Assembly: GCF_003049665.1 (NCBI RefSeq)
Contig: NZ_PYWM01000012.1
Span: 1 to 64,000 of the forward strand
Source of the DNA: Lysinibacillus mangiferihumi
GTDB lineage: Bacteria; Bacillota; Bacilli; Bacillales_A; Planococcaceae
Reading direction: 5' to 3'
DNA: 64,000 nt
Shown here: one piece after another, positions 8,778 through 17,912 of the stretch
Numbering within the stretch: position 1 is the stretch's first letter
Layout of the letters: every line of letters begins with the position of its first letter
Translations under genes and position numbers: made by a program
The notes under the pieces: generated by a model
Databases searched by the model: none
What the model saw: only the letters and a program-made list of their open reading frames with translations
What the model was told of the DNA's origin: nothing

Positions 8778-8892
8778 CACAGCACATTAAAGCCAGGCGG
8801 ATGGGACGTTTTTGAGGGAGCTTTACAAGCATGAAATATGAACGCCATTACGCTGAGTTTGAATTGATATGATAATTGAAAAGAGGCTACTT

Positions 8893-9447
8893 ATGTACAC
8901 AGATCAAGAATTAATTATTCGTCCTATTATCGAGTCTGATTTAGAGCGCATTTGGGAGCTTGTTTATAAAGATGAGCAACCAGAATGGAAAAAATGGGAC
9001 GCTCCCTATTTTCCACATAAAGCGAAACCGTTTCATGATTTTATGTTAACGGCACATCAATTTATCAATCAAAAAAATTTTTGGGCCATTGAAGTTGAAG
9101 GTGTTATTTGTGGTGTCATCTCCTATTATTGGGAGCACAAACCTTCTAAATGGCTAGAAATGGGCATTGTTTTTCATGAGTCTCATAACTGGGGGAAAGG
9201 GCTTGGCACTAGAGCAATGACACTTTGGATTGAGCACTTATTTTCAACAATGCCACTTGTGCGTGTCGGCTTTACCACATGGTCACAAAACAAGCGCATG
9301 ATTCGTGTCGGAGAGAAATTAGGAATGCAATTGGAAGCGACTATTCGCAAAGTGCGTTATTACGAGGGAGTTTATTATGATTCCATTCGGATGGGGATGT
9401 TAAGAGAAGAATGGGAAGCTAAAAAAGAATGTCTTATAACTAAATGA
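8893..9447 (+). CDS. GNAT N-acetyltransferase (RimJ/RimL-like)
   Basis: 184 residues, one GNAT fold. The acetyl-CoA binding motif A is seen as NWGKGLGTRAM around residues 101-111, followed by RMIRVGEKLGMQLEA, the usual helix near the substrate end. Such proteins acetylate protein N-termini, amino acids or antibiotics; the substrate cannot be told here. ATG 8893 was chosen because AGAGG lies six bases before it; an in-frame ATG at 8869 lacks a ribosome site. It stands behind a possible attenuator, which would suit an inducible detoxifying enzyme (inference). Confidence 0.8.
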   Translation: MYTDQELIIRPIIESDLERIWELVYKDEQPEWKKWDAPYFPHKAKPFHDFMLTAHQFINQKNFWAIEVEGVICGVISYYWEHKPSKWLEMGIVFHESHNWGKGLGTRAMTLWIEHLFSTMPLVRVGFTTWSQNKRMIRVGEKLGMQLEATIRKVRYYEGVYYDSIRMGMLREEWEAKKECLITK

Positions 9448-9602
9448 TATGTTATGTATAGCGCGACTAATCTAAGTGAATATGGGACTGCATTCAAGAT
9501 TATATTGGATGTAGTCTTTTTTATGGTAAATTTGGGTAAATATATTTGATTTTACACAATGTCTTTGTCATAATAAAGAAAATTCTAATAATGAGGAATA
9601 GT

Positions 9603-10091
9603 ATGCTAATAACTGAAAATTGTGTAATTGAGTCTGTAAAGCCACACCATCAAGATGATATTTATTCTTTATATTGTAATCAGGATGTCAGAGCATTTCT
9701 TGGAGGGATTCCAGATAAAAACTATATTCTTTCTTCCTGTAACAGCATGTTGCAATCATCATTTCCTAATTCATACTTTTACATATCACTAAAGAACACG
9801 AATGAATTCATTGGTCTAGTATCCATTGATGAATATCATGAACAAACAACATACGAGCTTAGCTATCAATTTTTGCCACAATATTGGGGCAAAGGTTACG
9901 CTCAAGAAGTTTTAACTGCGGTCATCCATTATGGATTTACTAGTTTACAATTATCAAAGCTAGTAGCAGAAACACAAACTGTCAATATTGCCTCCTGTCG
10001 GGTACTAGAAAAAATAGGTATGGAAAAAATACAAGTATTAGAAAGGTTTGGGCAGGAACAAGCTGTTTATCAGTTACTGAACACAAAATAA
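9603..10091 (+). CDS. GNAT N-acetyltransferase
   Basis: 162 residues, RimJ/RimL-type GNAT. Visible are LSYQFLPQYWGKGYAQEVL (strand 4 and the CoA pyrophosphate loop) and NIASCRVLEKIGMEKIQ near the end. ATG 9603 has GAGG six bases upstream, giving a start at MLITENCVIES; the frame continues upstream without support. It follows the previous GNAT gene by 155 bases but sequence similarity between the two is limited to family motifs. Substrate unknown. Confidence 0.78.
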   Translation: MLITENCVIESVKPHHQDDIYSLYCNQDVRAFLGGIPDKNYILSSCNSMLQSSFPNSYFYISLKNTNEFIGLVSIDEYHEQTTYELSYQFLPQYWGKGYAQEVLTAVIHYGFTSLQLSKLVAETQTVNIASCRVLEKIGMEKIQVLERFGQEQAVYQLLNTK

Positions 10092-10160
10092 TGGTAGTTG
10101 AAAGTAAACAAAGGATAGGGATAGCAGATGGGAAAAGGTGGGCTACTAGAAAGAGAATCC

Positions 10161-10203
10161 AAAAAATCCGGAAAAAGTTAGCTTCGTGACTAACTTTTTC
10201 CGG
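10161..10203 (-). terminator. Terminator of the DUF4085 gene
   Basis: Perfect 14-bp arms, CCGGAAAAAGTTAG (10168-10181) and its complement (10190-10203), with an eight-base loop. Read leftward the stem is followed by ATTTTTT (10161-10167), so it ends the leftward gene; it may also stop rightward readthrough. Confidence 0.85.
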
Positions 10204-10215
10204 GTAGCACATCAA

Positions 10216-10902
10216 TTAGAGGTCTTTAGCAATTGATGAAGGTAGGTATTCAATGAAGACATCTGTTGCTTCAATAGTTGTTTCCCACATTTCGCATGGA
10301 CCATCGAATAATACATGTAGTTCAAAACCATGATTGGTTACATACACCTCATCGTATATCCACCATGCATCGATAATATGCTCAATATTCGATATTTTGT
10401 GGACTCCCGTAAATGTTAATTTAATATCAACGGTTTGTCCATTTCCATCATGATGATTTAGTAGTAATATACATTCCTTGCTGTCCGATAAATAGCTAAC
10501 AGAAATAACGGTTGCATCGTGCATAGAACTTTCGTATAATCGCACAGCATTTTCTGGAAGTAAATGTTTAATTAATGCATAATTCGCTTTACATTCATTT
10601 CGTATCGTTTTTAATTTATGTTCAAAACGACTGCGACATTGCTCTATTACTTCTTTTTCTTCTTGTGATGGATAATTGATCATAAATGTTCCTTTATTAA
10701 TTGCATGGTGGAGTGATACAGGAAGGAACGTTAATAAGTCATTTTTTCTATACGCTAACTCTGATTTTAATCTCTCTATATAGTCAATGTCCATATCATC
10801 ATATGATTGTACAAGTTCCACCCATTCCTCCTTTGAATCAGGAAATACTACAAATCCGTATATTTGCATTTCATCATATAATTCTTTCGTATAATATTTC
10901 AT
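10216..10902 (-). CDS. DUF4085 family protein
   Basis: 228 residues, no signal peptide or membrane segment, acidic and rich in aromatic residues. The opening MKYYTKELYDEMQ and the C-terminal half with HDATV, DGNGQTVDIKLTFTGV and WWIYDEVYV resemble the DUF4085 proteins of Bacilli, whose function is unknown. The start at 10902 is preceded by GGGGGAAATA; an upstream in-frame ATG overlaps a dispersed repeat copy and lacks a ribosome site. Stands alone with its own terminator. Confidence 0.7.
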   Translation of the reverse strand: MKYYTKELYDEMQIYGFVVFPDSKEEWVELVQSYDDMDIDYIERLKSELAYRKNDLLTFLPVSLHHAINKGTFMINYPSQEEKEVIEQCRSRFEHKLKTIRNECKANYALIKHLLPENAVRLYESSMHDATVISVSYLSDSKECILLLNHHDGNGQTVDIKLTFTGVHKISNIEHIIDAWWIYDEVYVTNHGFELHVLFDGPCEMWETTIEATDVFIEYLPSSIAKDL

Positions 10903-10919
10903 TATTTCCCCCATAACTG

Positions 10920-10942
10920 AAGTGCCAGGCACCCAATCAATT
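10920..10942 (+). repeat. Dispersed 23-bp repeat, copy 1
   Basis: Contains the palindromic core GTGCCAGGCAC followed by a CAATT end. Same unit as at 18758, 18831, 25105, 25311 and 53629. It lies between the DUF4085 gene and the RND exporter terminator. Confidence 0.75.
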
Positions 10943-10954
10943 CTTTTTAAAAAA

Positions 10955-10982
10955 GAGGGTGCTCCATTGCAGGAGCACTCTC
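10955..10982 (-). terminator. RND exporter terminator
   Basis: GAGGGTGCTCC and GGAGCACTCTC with a six-base loop; leftward it is followed by TTTTTT. Confidence 0.8.
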
Positions 10983-11005
10983 TTTCATGTTGTTGCTTTT
11001 ATTCA

Positions 11006-14000
11006 TTAGTTTTCTTCAACATCTTTACGGTTTTTCTTTAACATTTTGGATAGCATTTCATAGACAATTGGTACGACTACTAATGTTAATAATGTTGAAG
11101 ATAATAAACCGCCGATTACTGTAATCGCGAGGTCTTTCGAAATTAGACCGCTACCACCATTACCAATTGCCATTGGAATCATTGCACCAATTGTTGCAAT
11201 GGCAGTCATTAAAATTGGACGTAAACGTGTTGCGCCTGCTTCTAAAATGGCCTCACGCATTCCAAGTCCGTCGCGTTCCATATGGATAATACGGTCTACA
11301 AGTACGATGGCATTGGTCACAACGATACCGATTAACATTAAGAGACCCATCATAACGGATACAGAAATCGTTTGATTTGTTACATATAAGCCAACAAATG
11401 CGCCAATGACTGCAAATGGTAATGAGAAGAGGATAGCAAATGGTGCTAAACCTTCACCGAACGTTACGACAAGAATAAAGTAAACGATAGCGATGGCTGC
11501 TAACATCGCAATACCTAGTTGCGTAAATGTTTCTTGCATATCTGCCGCTACACCGGATACGCCTGTTGTCACACCTTTAGGTAAGTCTAATTTAGCGATC
11601 TTTTTATCTGCAGCGGTCGTTGCTTTTGAAATATCATCGCCAATAATTGTGGCAGATACAGTGGCGAAATATTCACCTTTTGAGCGCGATAGTGAATTAA
11701 GTGTAGTACCTTCTTCAACGTTTACTAATTCACCAATTGTCATCGTTGTACCTAAAGCCGTTTTAATTTCAGTTTTTAAAACATCATCGATTGATAAGGC
11801 TGCTGCCTTGGCATCGCGTTTGACAATGACGTTAATGTCTTTGCCATCACGTTCAACTGTTGTTAACACTTCTTGTGAAGTAGTAGAATTTAAAGCCATG
11901 ACAATTTGAGCAGTCGTTAAGCCATATTGTAAGACATTTTTTTGCTCTACTTTTAAGACATGTTCTACATATGAATCTTCATAATCAGACTTCACATCTT
12001 CTAGACCTTTGACATCTTTGAGTGATCCTTCAACATCTTTAACTGCGCTACGTAACTTATTTAAGTCTTCACTGTATAATGTGTAACTTACTTCGTTTGA
12101 AGCCATAGACGTTGATGAGAAGTTTTGGCTTTTCCATTCACCTGATTGCTCAAGATTAAATACATAGTCTTCTACTTCTTCACGAGCAGCAGGGAAGTCT
12201 TCCATTTCTGGGTCAAAGATGAGGTACATTAATGCCCCACCAGCTGTGCCACCCATCATCATTGCTGCTGGGTCAGCGTTTGTAGCATCAGTAATTGAAA
12301 CTTGTAAAATATCGATATCTTTACGTTTCATTAATTCTTTTTCAACTTGTGCTACATTTGCTTCTGTTTCATCAGCTAGCTCGCCAGTACCAGGTGTATA
12401 TGTTAAATACATGACCTTTTCCTCTTGAGAACCCATGAAACTAAAGCCGATTAATGGTGTTAAAGCAAGTGAACCAACAAGCATTAAAATCGCAATCGTA
12501 GACGTAATGATTTTATGATTTAATGCTTTTTCTAATATACCTCTGTACCAAATAGCTAGTTTACCAACTTCTTGATGCTGGCTTTCCTTTTTCTCTCCGT
12601 AGATTTTTTTACGGAATAAGAAGTGGGATAAAGCTGGTACAATGGTAATTGCTACTATTAATGACGCACCTAAAGCAAATGTCATCGTTAATGCGAAAGG
12701 CATAAATAATTCGCCAACCATACCGCCTACAAAAATAAGAGGGGCGAATACCGCTACCGTCACTAATGTAGAAGACAAGATTGGTTTAAACATTTCAATA
12801 GTTGCTTCACGAATCAGTGCGCGACCCGTTAATTTTTCTTGTTTTAAATGGATACGTCGATAAATATTTTCTACTACGACAATGGAGTCATCAATTACAC
12901 GTCCAATGGCGACGGTGATTGCACCAAGTGTCATAATATTTAACGTAATATCCATCCAGTTTAATAATAGTAATGCCATGAAGACGGAAACTGGAATTGA
13001 AATAATCGAAATAATGGTTGATTTGAAATCGCGTAAGAATAATAAGATAATTAAAACCGCGATTGCGCCACCGAATACCGCTTTTTCAATCATTGTGAAG
13101 ACTGAATCTTCAATTGGAGCACCTTGGTCAAGTGAAATATCTATTTTTAAGCCGTCAATTCTTTTTTCTTCATCTTTAATCAGCTCTTTTACTGCATTGA
13201 CAACCGTTACTGTATTTGCATCTTGACTTTTTACGATTTGAATTGCAATGGCATCTTTACCATTTGTACGAGATACAGATTGTACTTTACCTTCAACTTC
13301 AATCGTAGCAATGTCGCCTAAGCGAACGAAAGGAGAAGGTTGTGTAGCTGAAGGTGTGACAGGTATTAATAAATCTTTTAATTCATCGATAGATTTAACT
13401 TTACCATCTACGGAAACCGCTTGTTCACCAACCGTAAATTGATATAAACCAAGTGATAATGACATATCACTTGCTTGAATCATTTGCTTGACTGCGTCTT
13501 CAGTTAAGCCAAGAGCAGCCATTTTTTCTTCGTCATATTTAAACGAAACTTCTTCAATGTGTTGACCTGTAATCGTTGCTGAAGCAACACCGTCGATTTT
13601 TTCGATTTTAGGAAGTAATAAATCTTCTACTGTTGATGTTAGGTCAACAATGTCTTCCTTTGAACTACTCACAGATAATGCGACAACCGGCATCATGTTC
13701 ATACTAATGGCCATGATTGTTGGTTCTTGCGCGCCTTCAGGCAGTTTTACATTATCGAGAGCGGATTCTAACTGACGTTTCTTTTCATCCATATCAATGC
13801 CATAGTCATATTCGACTTGCACTTGGGCAACATTTGAAGAGGAAGTGGAATAAACTGCTTTCACATCCTCTAAACTTTCAACGGATTTTTCAAATGGAAT
13901 AGAAAGTTCATTCATGACTTGTTCAGGCGTGGCACCTGGATACACGCCCATTACAATTAAGTATGGAATCGATATATCAGGGATTGATTCCATTTTCATT

Positions 14001-14101
14001 CTTGTACCTGAATAAATCCCTGAGACAGTGATGATAATTGTTAATAACCACACTGCCAATTTGTTTTTCAATACAAAATTAACTAAACCTTTCACCTTCA
14101 C
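11006..14101 (-). CDS. swrC: RND-family efflux permease (SwrC/AcrB-like)
   Basis: 1031 residues, complete RND length. Membrane segment 1 at residues about 13-31, then a large extracytoplasmic loop, a central block of membrane helices (about 335-500) with the family motif GAITVAIGRVIDDSIVVVEN, a second loop and a final helix block (about 850-1020). It uses the proton gradient to export amphiphilic compounds; B. subtilis SwrC exports surfactin and supports swarming (family knowledge; the substrate here is not known). No fusion protein or outer channel adjoins it. Divergent from a TetR regulator with a shared operator. Confidence 0.85.
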   Translation of the reverse strand: MKVKGLVNFVLKNKLAVWLLTIIITVSGIYSGTRMKMESIPDISIPYLIVMGVYPGATPEQVMNELSIPFEKSVESLEDVKAVYSTSSSNVAQVQVEYDYGIDMDEKKRQLESALDNVKLPEGAQEPTIMAISMNMMPVVALSVSSSKEDIVDLTSTVEDLLLPKIEKIDGVASATITGQHIEEVSFKYDEEKMAALGLTEDAVKQMIQASDMSLSLGLYQFTVGEQAVSVDGKVKSIDELKDLLIPVTPSATQPSPFVRLGDIATIEVEGKVQSVSRTNGKDAIAIQIVKSQDANTVTVVNAVKELIKDEEKRIDGLKIDISLDQGAPIEDSVFTMIEKAVFGGAIAVLIILLFLRDFKSTIISIISIPVSVFMALLLLNWMDITLNIMTLGAITVAIGRVIDDSIVVVENIYRRIHLKQEKLTGRALIREATIEMFKPILSSTLVTVAVFAPLIFVGGMVGELFMPFALTMTFALGASLIVAITIVPALSHFLFRKKIYGEKKESQHQEVGKLAIWYRGILEKALNHKIITSTIAILMLVGSLALTPLIGFSFMGSQEEKVMYLTYTPGTGELADETEANVAQVEKELMKRKDIDILQVSITDATNADPAAMMMGGTAGGALMYLIFDPEMEDFPAAREEVEDYVFNLEQSGEWKSQNFSSTSMASNEVSYTLYSEDLNKLRSAVKDVEGSLKDVKGLEDVKSDYEDSYVEHVLKVEQKNVLQYGLTTAQIVMALNSTTSQEVLTTVERDGKDINVIVKRDAKAAALSIDDVLKTEIKTALGTTMTIGELVNVEEGTTLNSLSRSKGEYFATVSATIIGDDISKATTAADKKIAKLDLPKGVTTGVSGVAADMQETFTQLGIAMLAAIAIVYFILVVTFGEGLAPFAILFSLPFAVIGAFVGLYVTNQTISVSVMMGLLMLIGIVVTNAIVLVDRIIHMERDGLGMREAILEAGATRLRPILMTAIATIGAMIPMAIGNGGSGLISKDLAITVIGGLLSSTLLTLVVVPIVYEMLSKMLKKNRKDVEEN

Positions 14102-14137
14102 ACCTACCCTTTATTGACTTACTAGATTCAATTATTT

Positions 14138-14166
14138 ATACTAATGACTAATCAGTCATTTGTCAA
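14138..14166 (-). promoter_or_regulatory. Exporter promoter with TetR-type operator between its boxes
   Basis: Leftward: -35 TTGACA (14161-14166), a 17-base spacer, -10 TAGTAT (14138-14143). The whole spacer is nearly filled by the palindrome AATGACT-AATC-AGTCATT (14143-14160), the kind of site bound by TetR dimers. A repressor there would block polymerase directly. Confidence 0.75.
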
Positions 14167-14194
14167 CGAAATGCATTAGGAGAGATTTAAAAAT

Positions 14195-15028
14195 ATGTTA
14201 AAAAAGCAATTAATTATGGAGAAAGCATTAGAACTGTTCTCTGAACAAGGCTTTGAAGCAACATCTGTACAGCAAATTACGGAACGCTGTGGGATTTCCA
14301 AAGGGGCATTTTATTTGTCTTTTAAAACAAAAGATGAGCTTCTTTTCTCGATGGTTGACTACTACTTACAGCAATTTATTGCAGACATTGACCACGTAGT
14401 CAGAAATTCAAATAATAAAGATATCATGCTGGTTGATTTCTACAAAAATATTTTTCAAGCATTCAAAAAACATGCAGCATCTTCACGTGTTTTTTTTAAT
14501 GAAAAGGTATTTCTTACAAATAAAGAGCTGTTTCACAAAGTGAGTGCCTATGAAGCAGATATGTCGAAGTCTATAGTCCAGATGCTTGAACAGTTGTATC
14601 GTGAAGAGCTACAAGAGACAAAGTACGATGTTATGTATTGTGTAAAAGGGTTTATGAAAAGTTATGCCGAGCTATTTATATTTTCTGATTTACCGCTCGA
14701 CCTAGATCAGTTGGCGCAATCTTTAGCGGAAAAGACCGATATAATTGCTCGACATACGACCATCCCTTTTATTACCGAAGAACTTGCTCAATTAGTAGCA
14801 AGACCATGTGATCAAGAAATAACGCAGGAATCGCTATTACAGTTAATTGATCAAAGTATTCAAAACTTAGAGCCGTCAATTGAACGAGAATCTTTGGAGC
14901 TTTTAAAAAATCAGGTTGAGCAGACGACATATAGTCAAGCGATTATAAAAGGTTTAATTGAAAATATTCGCCTGCAGCCGGGGTGTCAATGGGTCGTATA
15001 TGTATTGGATAAATACTTTCAGTTTTAA
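14195..15028 (+). CDS. TetR/AcrR-family transcriptional regulator
   Basis: 277 residues. Residues about 6-52 form the TetR helix-turn-helix (ALELFSEQGFEATSVQQITE then GISKGAFYLSFKTKDEL). The remaining ligand-binding part is longer than the usual 140-150 residues and ends with an extra helical region (about 215-277). Divergent from the RND exporter over an operator palindrome, so it is very likely its repressor, released by an exported compound. AGGAGAG precedes ATG 14195. Confidence 0.88.
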   Translation: MLKKQLIMEKALELFSEQGFEATSVQQITERCGISKGAFYLSFKTKDELLFSMVDYYLQQFIADIDHVVRNSNNKDIMLVDFYKNIFQAFKKHAASSRVFFNEKVFLTNKELFHKVSAYEADMSKSIVQMLEQLYREELQETKYDVMYCVKGFMKSYAELFIFSDLPLDLDQLAQSLAEKTDIIARHTTIPFITEELAQLVARPCDQEITQESLLQLIDQSIQNLEPSIERESLELLKNQVEQTTYSQAIIKGLIENIRLQPGCQWVVYVLDKYFQF

Positions 15029-15034
15029 ATTTGA

Positions 15035-15082
15035 AATAGAATTGCTCACAGTTTGGTTATTGTGAATAATTCTATTTTTTTG
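15035..15082 (+). terminator. TetR gene terminator
   Basis: AATAGAATTGCTCACA pairs with TGTGAATAATTCTATT with small bulges, followed by a run of seven T. Confidence 0.75.
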
Positions 15083-15336
15083 TATTTGTTCTTGAAAAGA
15101 GATGTTACTCTTTTTAAAGAGGGAAAGTTATCGTGTTGATATTACTATATACGTAAAACATTGTAGGAGGTTTCAAAATTTTAGGAATTTATGAAATCAC
15201 ATTCAAAATTTTTAAACGTGGGACAAAAAAGAGTAATGGGAGATGTCCTGATTTAATTATTCAACTCCATCCATAGAGAAGGCTTGAACAAGGATACTAC
15301 TTTATCGAAGAAAAATAGAGTTTCTATGCAAAAAAA
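15083..15336. other. Intergenic stretch, no gene recognised
   Basis: A possible ORF of 21 codons starts at an ATG near 15190 behind AGGA, but composition and neighbours give no support. AT-rich, without a clear repeat, up to the MITE-like element at 15337. Confidence 0.4.
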
Positions 15337-15464
15337 GGGGCTGGGACATAACTAAAAAAATTTAAGAAACAGACGAAAGGTGTTCATAATTTTTTGCTAT
15401 ATGGAGACATTAGCTATTCTTGCTTTTGCAATTTAAAAAATTAGAAGTGTTCACTAGTTTGTTG

Positions 15465-15575
15465 GTAGCGAAGGCGGTGACTCCAGCGGGAACAGCACAT
15501 AATGTTAGACGCAACAGACCGCGCGTAGCGAGGGTTGCGGCTTACGGTGTGCCCGCGGAAAGCACCGCCGTAGCG
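15465..15575 (+). ncRNA. GC-rich structured repeat, copy 1 (putative RNA element)
   Basis: Nested complementary segments: outer GGCGGTG (15473-15479) with CACCGCC (15563-15569); middle GCACA with TGTGC beside CGGG/CCCG; inner CGCAAC with GTTGCG. Between them are conserved unpaired stretches such as GACTCC and GGAAAGC. A second copy at 25160-25274 keeps the loops but changes the outer stem on both sides, which suggests selection on structure. Whether it is transcribed is unknown. Confidence 0.5.
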
Positions 15576-15592
15576 GACAACAACGGCATAGC

Positions 15593-15633
15593 AAAAAAGT
15601 GTTAGATTGATGGCAGTCAATCTAACACTTTTT
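15593..15633 (-). terminator. rnjA terminator inside the MITE-like element
   Basis: Arms AGTGTTAGATTGA and TCAATCTAACACT with flanking A and T runs and a six-base loop; leftward it ends in TTTTTT. A nearly identical hairpin in the opposite orientation lies behind phnX (25048-25087). Confidence 0.8.
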
Positions 15634-15664
15634 CTCTTATGTCCCAGCCTCTTAATATTGAAGA

Positions 15665-17332
15665 TTATACTTCCATAATAATTGGTAAAATCATTGGACG
15701 ACGTTTTGTTTTCTCAAATAAATAAGGTCCTAAAACATCAGTGATTTCATTTTTAAGTTCAGTCCATTGAGGTGTTTTACCTTGGATGGTTTCATTTAAA
15801 TGACGATTTAGCATTTTTTGTGCTTCGTTAATCATTGTGCCAGACTCACGCATATAGACAAATCCTCGTGAAATAATATCAGGCCCTGAAACGATTTTTT
15901 GGTTTTCCATATCAACGCTGACAACAACAATTACTAAACCTTCTTCAGAAAGGATACGACGATCACGTAACACAATATTACCGATGTCTCCAATACCATT
16001 ACCATCAATATAGACATCACCAGAAGGGATGCGTCCTGCAACATGTGCTTCATTTGCACTTAATGCCAGAACATCACCGTTTTCCATCACAAAAGTATTT
16101 TCCAGTGGAACATCACAATCTTCTGCTAAATGTGTATGCATTTTTAGCATACGGAATTCACCGTGAATAGGCATAAAGAATTTTGGTTTCATCAGTCGTA
16201 GCATAAGCTTTTGTTCTTCTTGTGAACCGTGACCAGAAGTATGGATATTATTTAATGCACCGTGAATAACTTCTGCGCCAGCACGGAACAGTAAATTGAT
16301 AATTTTATTTACGCTAACCGTATTACCTGGTACTGGTGAAGAAGAGAAGATAACTGTATCGCCAGGCTGGATTTGAATTTGACGGTGTGTACCATTGGCA
16401 ATACGAGATAATGCTGCCATTGGTTCACCTTGCGAGCCTGTACATAAAATCATTACTTCATTGGCAGGTAAACGGTTAATGCTTTGCGCATCAATAAAAG
16501 TATCTTTTGGTGCGTTGATGTAGCCTAGTTCACGGCCGATTGTAATGGCATTATCCATAGATCGACCGAATACAGCGATTTTTCGTCCGTATTTAATGGC
16601 AGCATCTGTTGCTTGTTGTAAGCGGTGAATATTGGATGCAAATGTTGCGAAAATAATACGACTATCAACCTTGCGGAAGATTTCATCGATACTTTTCCCA
16701 ACTGTACGTTCAGACATTGTGAAATTTGGTTTTTCAGCATTCGTACTATCAGATAATAGGCAAAGAACGCCATCACGTCCAATTTCAGCCATTTTTGTTA
16801 AGTTTGCAGGCTCTCCTACAGGTGTAAAGTCGAATTTAAAGTCACCTGTGTGCACGATATTGCCAGGAGGCGTTTTTACGACGATACCGTAAGCATCTGG
16901 AATACTATGCGTTGTTCTAAAGAAGCTGACAGATGTCTTTCTAAATTTAATAATATCTTCTTCTTTAATTTCGATTAGTTTTGTTGTACGTAGTAAACCA
17001 TGCTCTTCTAGTTTATTGCGCAATAAGCCAAGTGCAAGCTTACCTCCATAAACAGGAACATTTACTTGACGTAGTAAATAAGGGATACCACCAATATGGT
17101 CTTCGTGTCCGTGCGTAATAAATAGCCCTTTAATTTTATCTACGTTTCGTACTAAATACGTGTAATCTGGAATAACATAGTCAATTCCAAGTAAATCGTC
17201 TTCTGGAAATTTTATACCGGCATCAATCAAGATGATTTCATCTTGAAATTGAACACCGTAAGTATTTTTGCCGATTTCGCCCAGTCCGCCGAGCGCGAAA
17301 ACAGCTGCTTGGTCATTTTTAACAAACTTCAT
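15665..17332 (-). CDS. rnjA: Ribonuclease J1
   Basis: 555 residues, metallo-beta-lactamase/beta-CASP ribonuclease with both endonuclease and 5'-3' exonuclease activity, central to mRNA turnover and rRNA maturation (family knowledge). The zinc motif HGHEDH is at residues 74-79; further metal or phosphate ligands are in VHTGDFKFD and [10 protein letters not shown]. Length and sequence match RNase J1 rather than J2. It follows rpoY by five bases in one leftward operon, as in B. subtilis (ykzG-ykqC). Confidence 0.96.
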   Translation of the reverse strand: MKFVKNDQAAVFALGGLGEIGKNTYGVQFQDEIILIDAGIKFPEDDLLGIDYVIPDYTYLVRNVDKIKGLFITHGHEDHIGGIPYLLRQVNVPVYGGKLALGLLRNKLEEHGLLRTTKLIEIKEEDIIKFRKTSVSFFRTTHSIPDAYGIVVKTPPGNIVHTGDFKFDFTPVGEPANLTKMAEIGRDGVLCLLSDSTNAEKPNFTMSERTVGKSIDEIFRKVDSRIIFATFASNIHRLQQATDAAIKYGRKIAVFGRSMDNAITIGRELGYINAPKDTFIDAQSINRLPANEVMILCTGSQGEPMAALSRIANGTHRQIQIQPGDTVIFSSSPVPGNTVSVNKIINLLFRAGAEVIHGALNNIHTSGHGSQEEQKLMLRLMKPKFFMPIHGEFRMLKMHTHLAEDCDVPLENTFVMENGDVLALSANEAHVAGRIPSGDVYIDGNGIGDIGNIVLRDRRILSEEGLVIVVVSVDMENQKIVSGPDIISRGFVYMRESGTMINEAQKMLNRHLNETIQGKTPQWTELKNEITDVLGPYLFEKTKRRPMILPIIMEV

Positions 17333-17337
17333 GTTTG

Positions 17338-17547
17338 TTAAATTTCCTCCAAGACGAAGTTCGGACTTGCTTGTTCGTACTCTAAATAGTTACCTTCAAG
17401 CAGTTGAATGAACTCAATGTTGTAATGACGGTCTTGTAACTTTTGACGTACTTCACGTTCTGAAGCAGCTTCAAGGTATAGACTTTTAGTGTTTTCGCGA
17501 ACTGGAATCTCATGTGCTTTTTCTTGATAATAAACTTTGTAAATCAT
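17338..17547 (-). CDS. rpoY: RNA polymerase epsilon subunit RpoY
   Basis: 69 residues beginning [19 protein letters not shown], with [21 protein letters not shown]: the DUF1447/YkzG family, a small accessory subunit of gram-positive RNA polymerase. ATG 17547 has AAAGGAGAG at good spacing; the frame is open upstream but those starts have no ribosome site. Always found next to rnjA in Bacilli, as here. Confidence 0.93.
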   Translation of the reverse strand: MIYKVYYQEKAHEIPVRENTKSLYLEAASEREVRQKLQDRHYNIEFIQLLEGNYLEYEQASPNFVLEEI

Positions 17548-17793
17548 AGTTTGCTCTCCTTTGATTGCGTACATTATTATTGCACATTTGGCTATTACCA
17601 CACACGTACTACAAGAAAAAATCGCGAATTTCTAGTATACTTTAGACGAATAAAGAAATGAGCGTTTGAATTTCTTGTATCTCAATACTTTAATCTTGCA
17701 CTTTTCATGAAAAGCAATGAGACAGTGGTTGCGCATAGTCAAATGAATGCATTTCCTTTATATTATCACGCAGCTACTCTAAAATAAAGAAAA

Positions 17794-17814
17794 GCCCTTC
17801 AAATAATGAAGGGC
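17794..17814 (-). terminator. Terminator of the small cationic peptide gene
   Basis: GCCCTTCA and TGAAGGGC with a five-base loop; leftward it is followed by TTTTC and a T-rich stretch. It begins six bases after the stop codon of the peptide gene. Confidence 0.85.
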
Positions 17815-17819
17815 AAATG

Positions 17820-17891
17820 TTAGGCAATTGATTTTTTTCCGAGTACGCCACGAAGTCGCTTCAACAATTTTCGCTTTAGTTTCTTCAGCAT
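17820..17891 (-). CDS. 23-residue cationic amphipathic peptide
   Basis: A short ORF starting MLKKLKRKLLKRLRG and ending in a Lys-Lys-Ser-Ile-Ala tail. Of 23 residues seven are Lys and three Arg, with Leu spaced every three to four positions, so it would form a positively charged amphipathic helix. AAGGAG stands nine bases before the ATG, TTTACA-17-TATAAT lies just upstream and a strong terminator follows, making a complete transcription unit. I do not recognise a family. It could be membrane-active, nucleic-acid binding or ribosome-associated; not decidable from sequence. Confidence 0.65.
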   Translation of the reverse strand: MLKKLKRKLLKRLRGVLGKKSIA

Positions 17892-17912
17892 GGCACATCA
17901 CTCCTTAGGATC

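Larger units (their letters stand above)
15337..15651. mobile_element. MITE-like element with CTGGGACATAA terminal inverted repeats
   Basis: GGGGCTGGGACATAA (15337-15351) and TTATGTCCCAGCCTC (15637-15651) form 15-bp terminal inverted repeats with one mismatch around 315 bp. CTGGGACATAA repeats are widespread in intergenic regions of Firmicutes. Inside lie a GC-rich structured core (15465-15575) and a strong hairpin (15593-15633). No transposase gene. It sits ten bases from the rnjA stop and supplies its terminator. Confidence 0.65.

Noticed and set aside
9982-10215. 77-codon leftward open frame over the GNAT 3' end
   Set aside because: Overlaps a supported GNAT gene and a strong terminator; no ribosome site.
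11493-13902. Several rightward open frames opposite the RND exporter gene
   Set aside because: They are antisense shadows of a long conserved gene, without ribosome sites or family features.
15420-15605. 61-codon open frame through the GC-rich repeat
   Set aside because: It lies entirely in the MITE-like element with its structured core; there is no ribosome site and the open frame results from the GC-rich repeat.
16525-16892. Open frames inside rnjA
   Set aside because: Alternate-frame shadows of a highly conserved gene.
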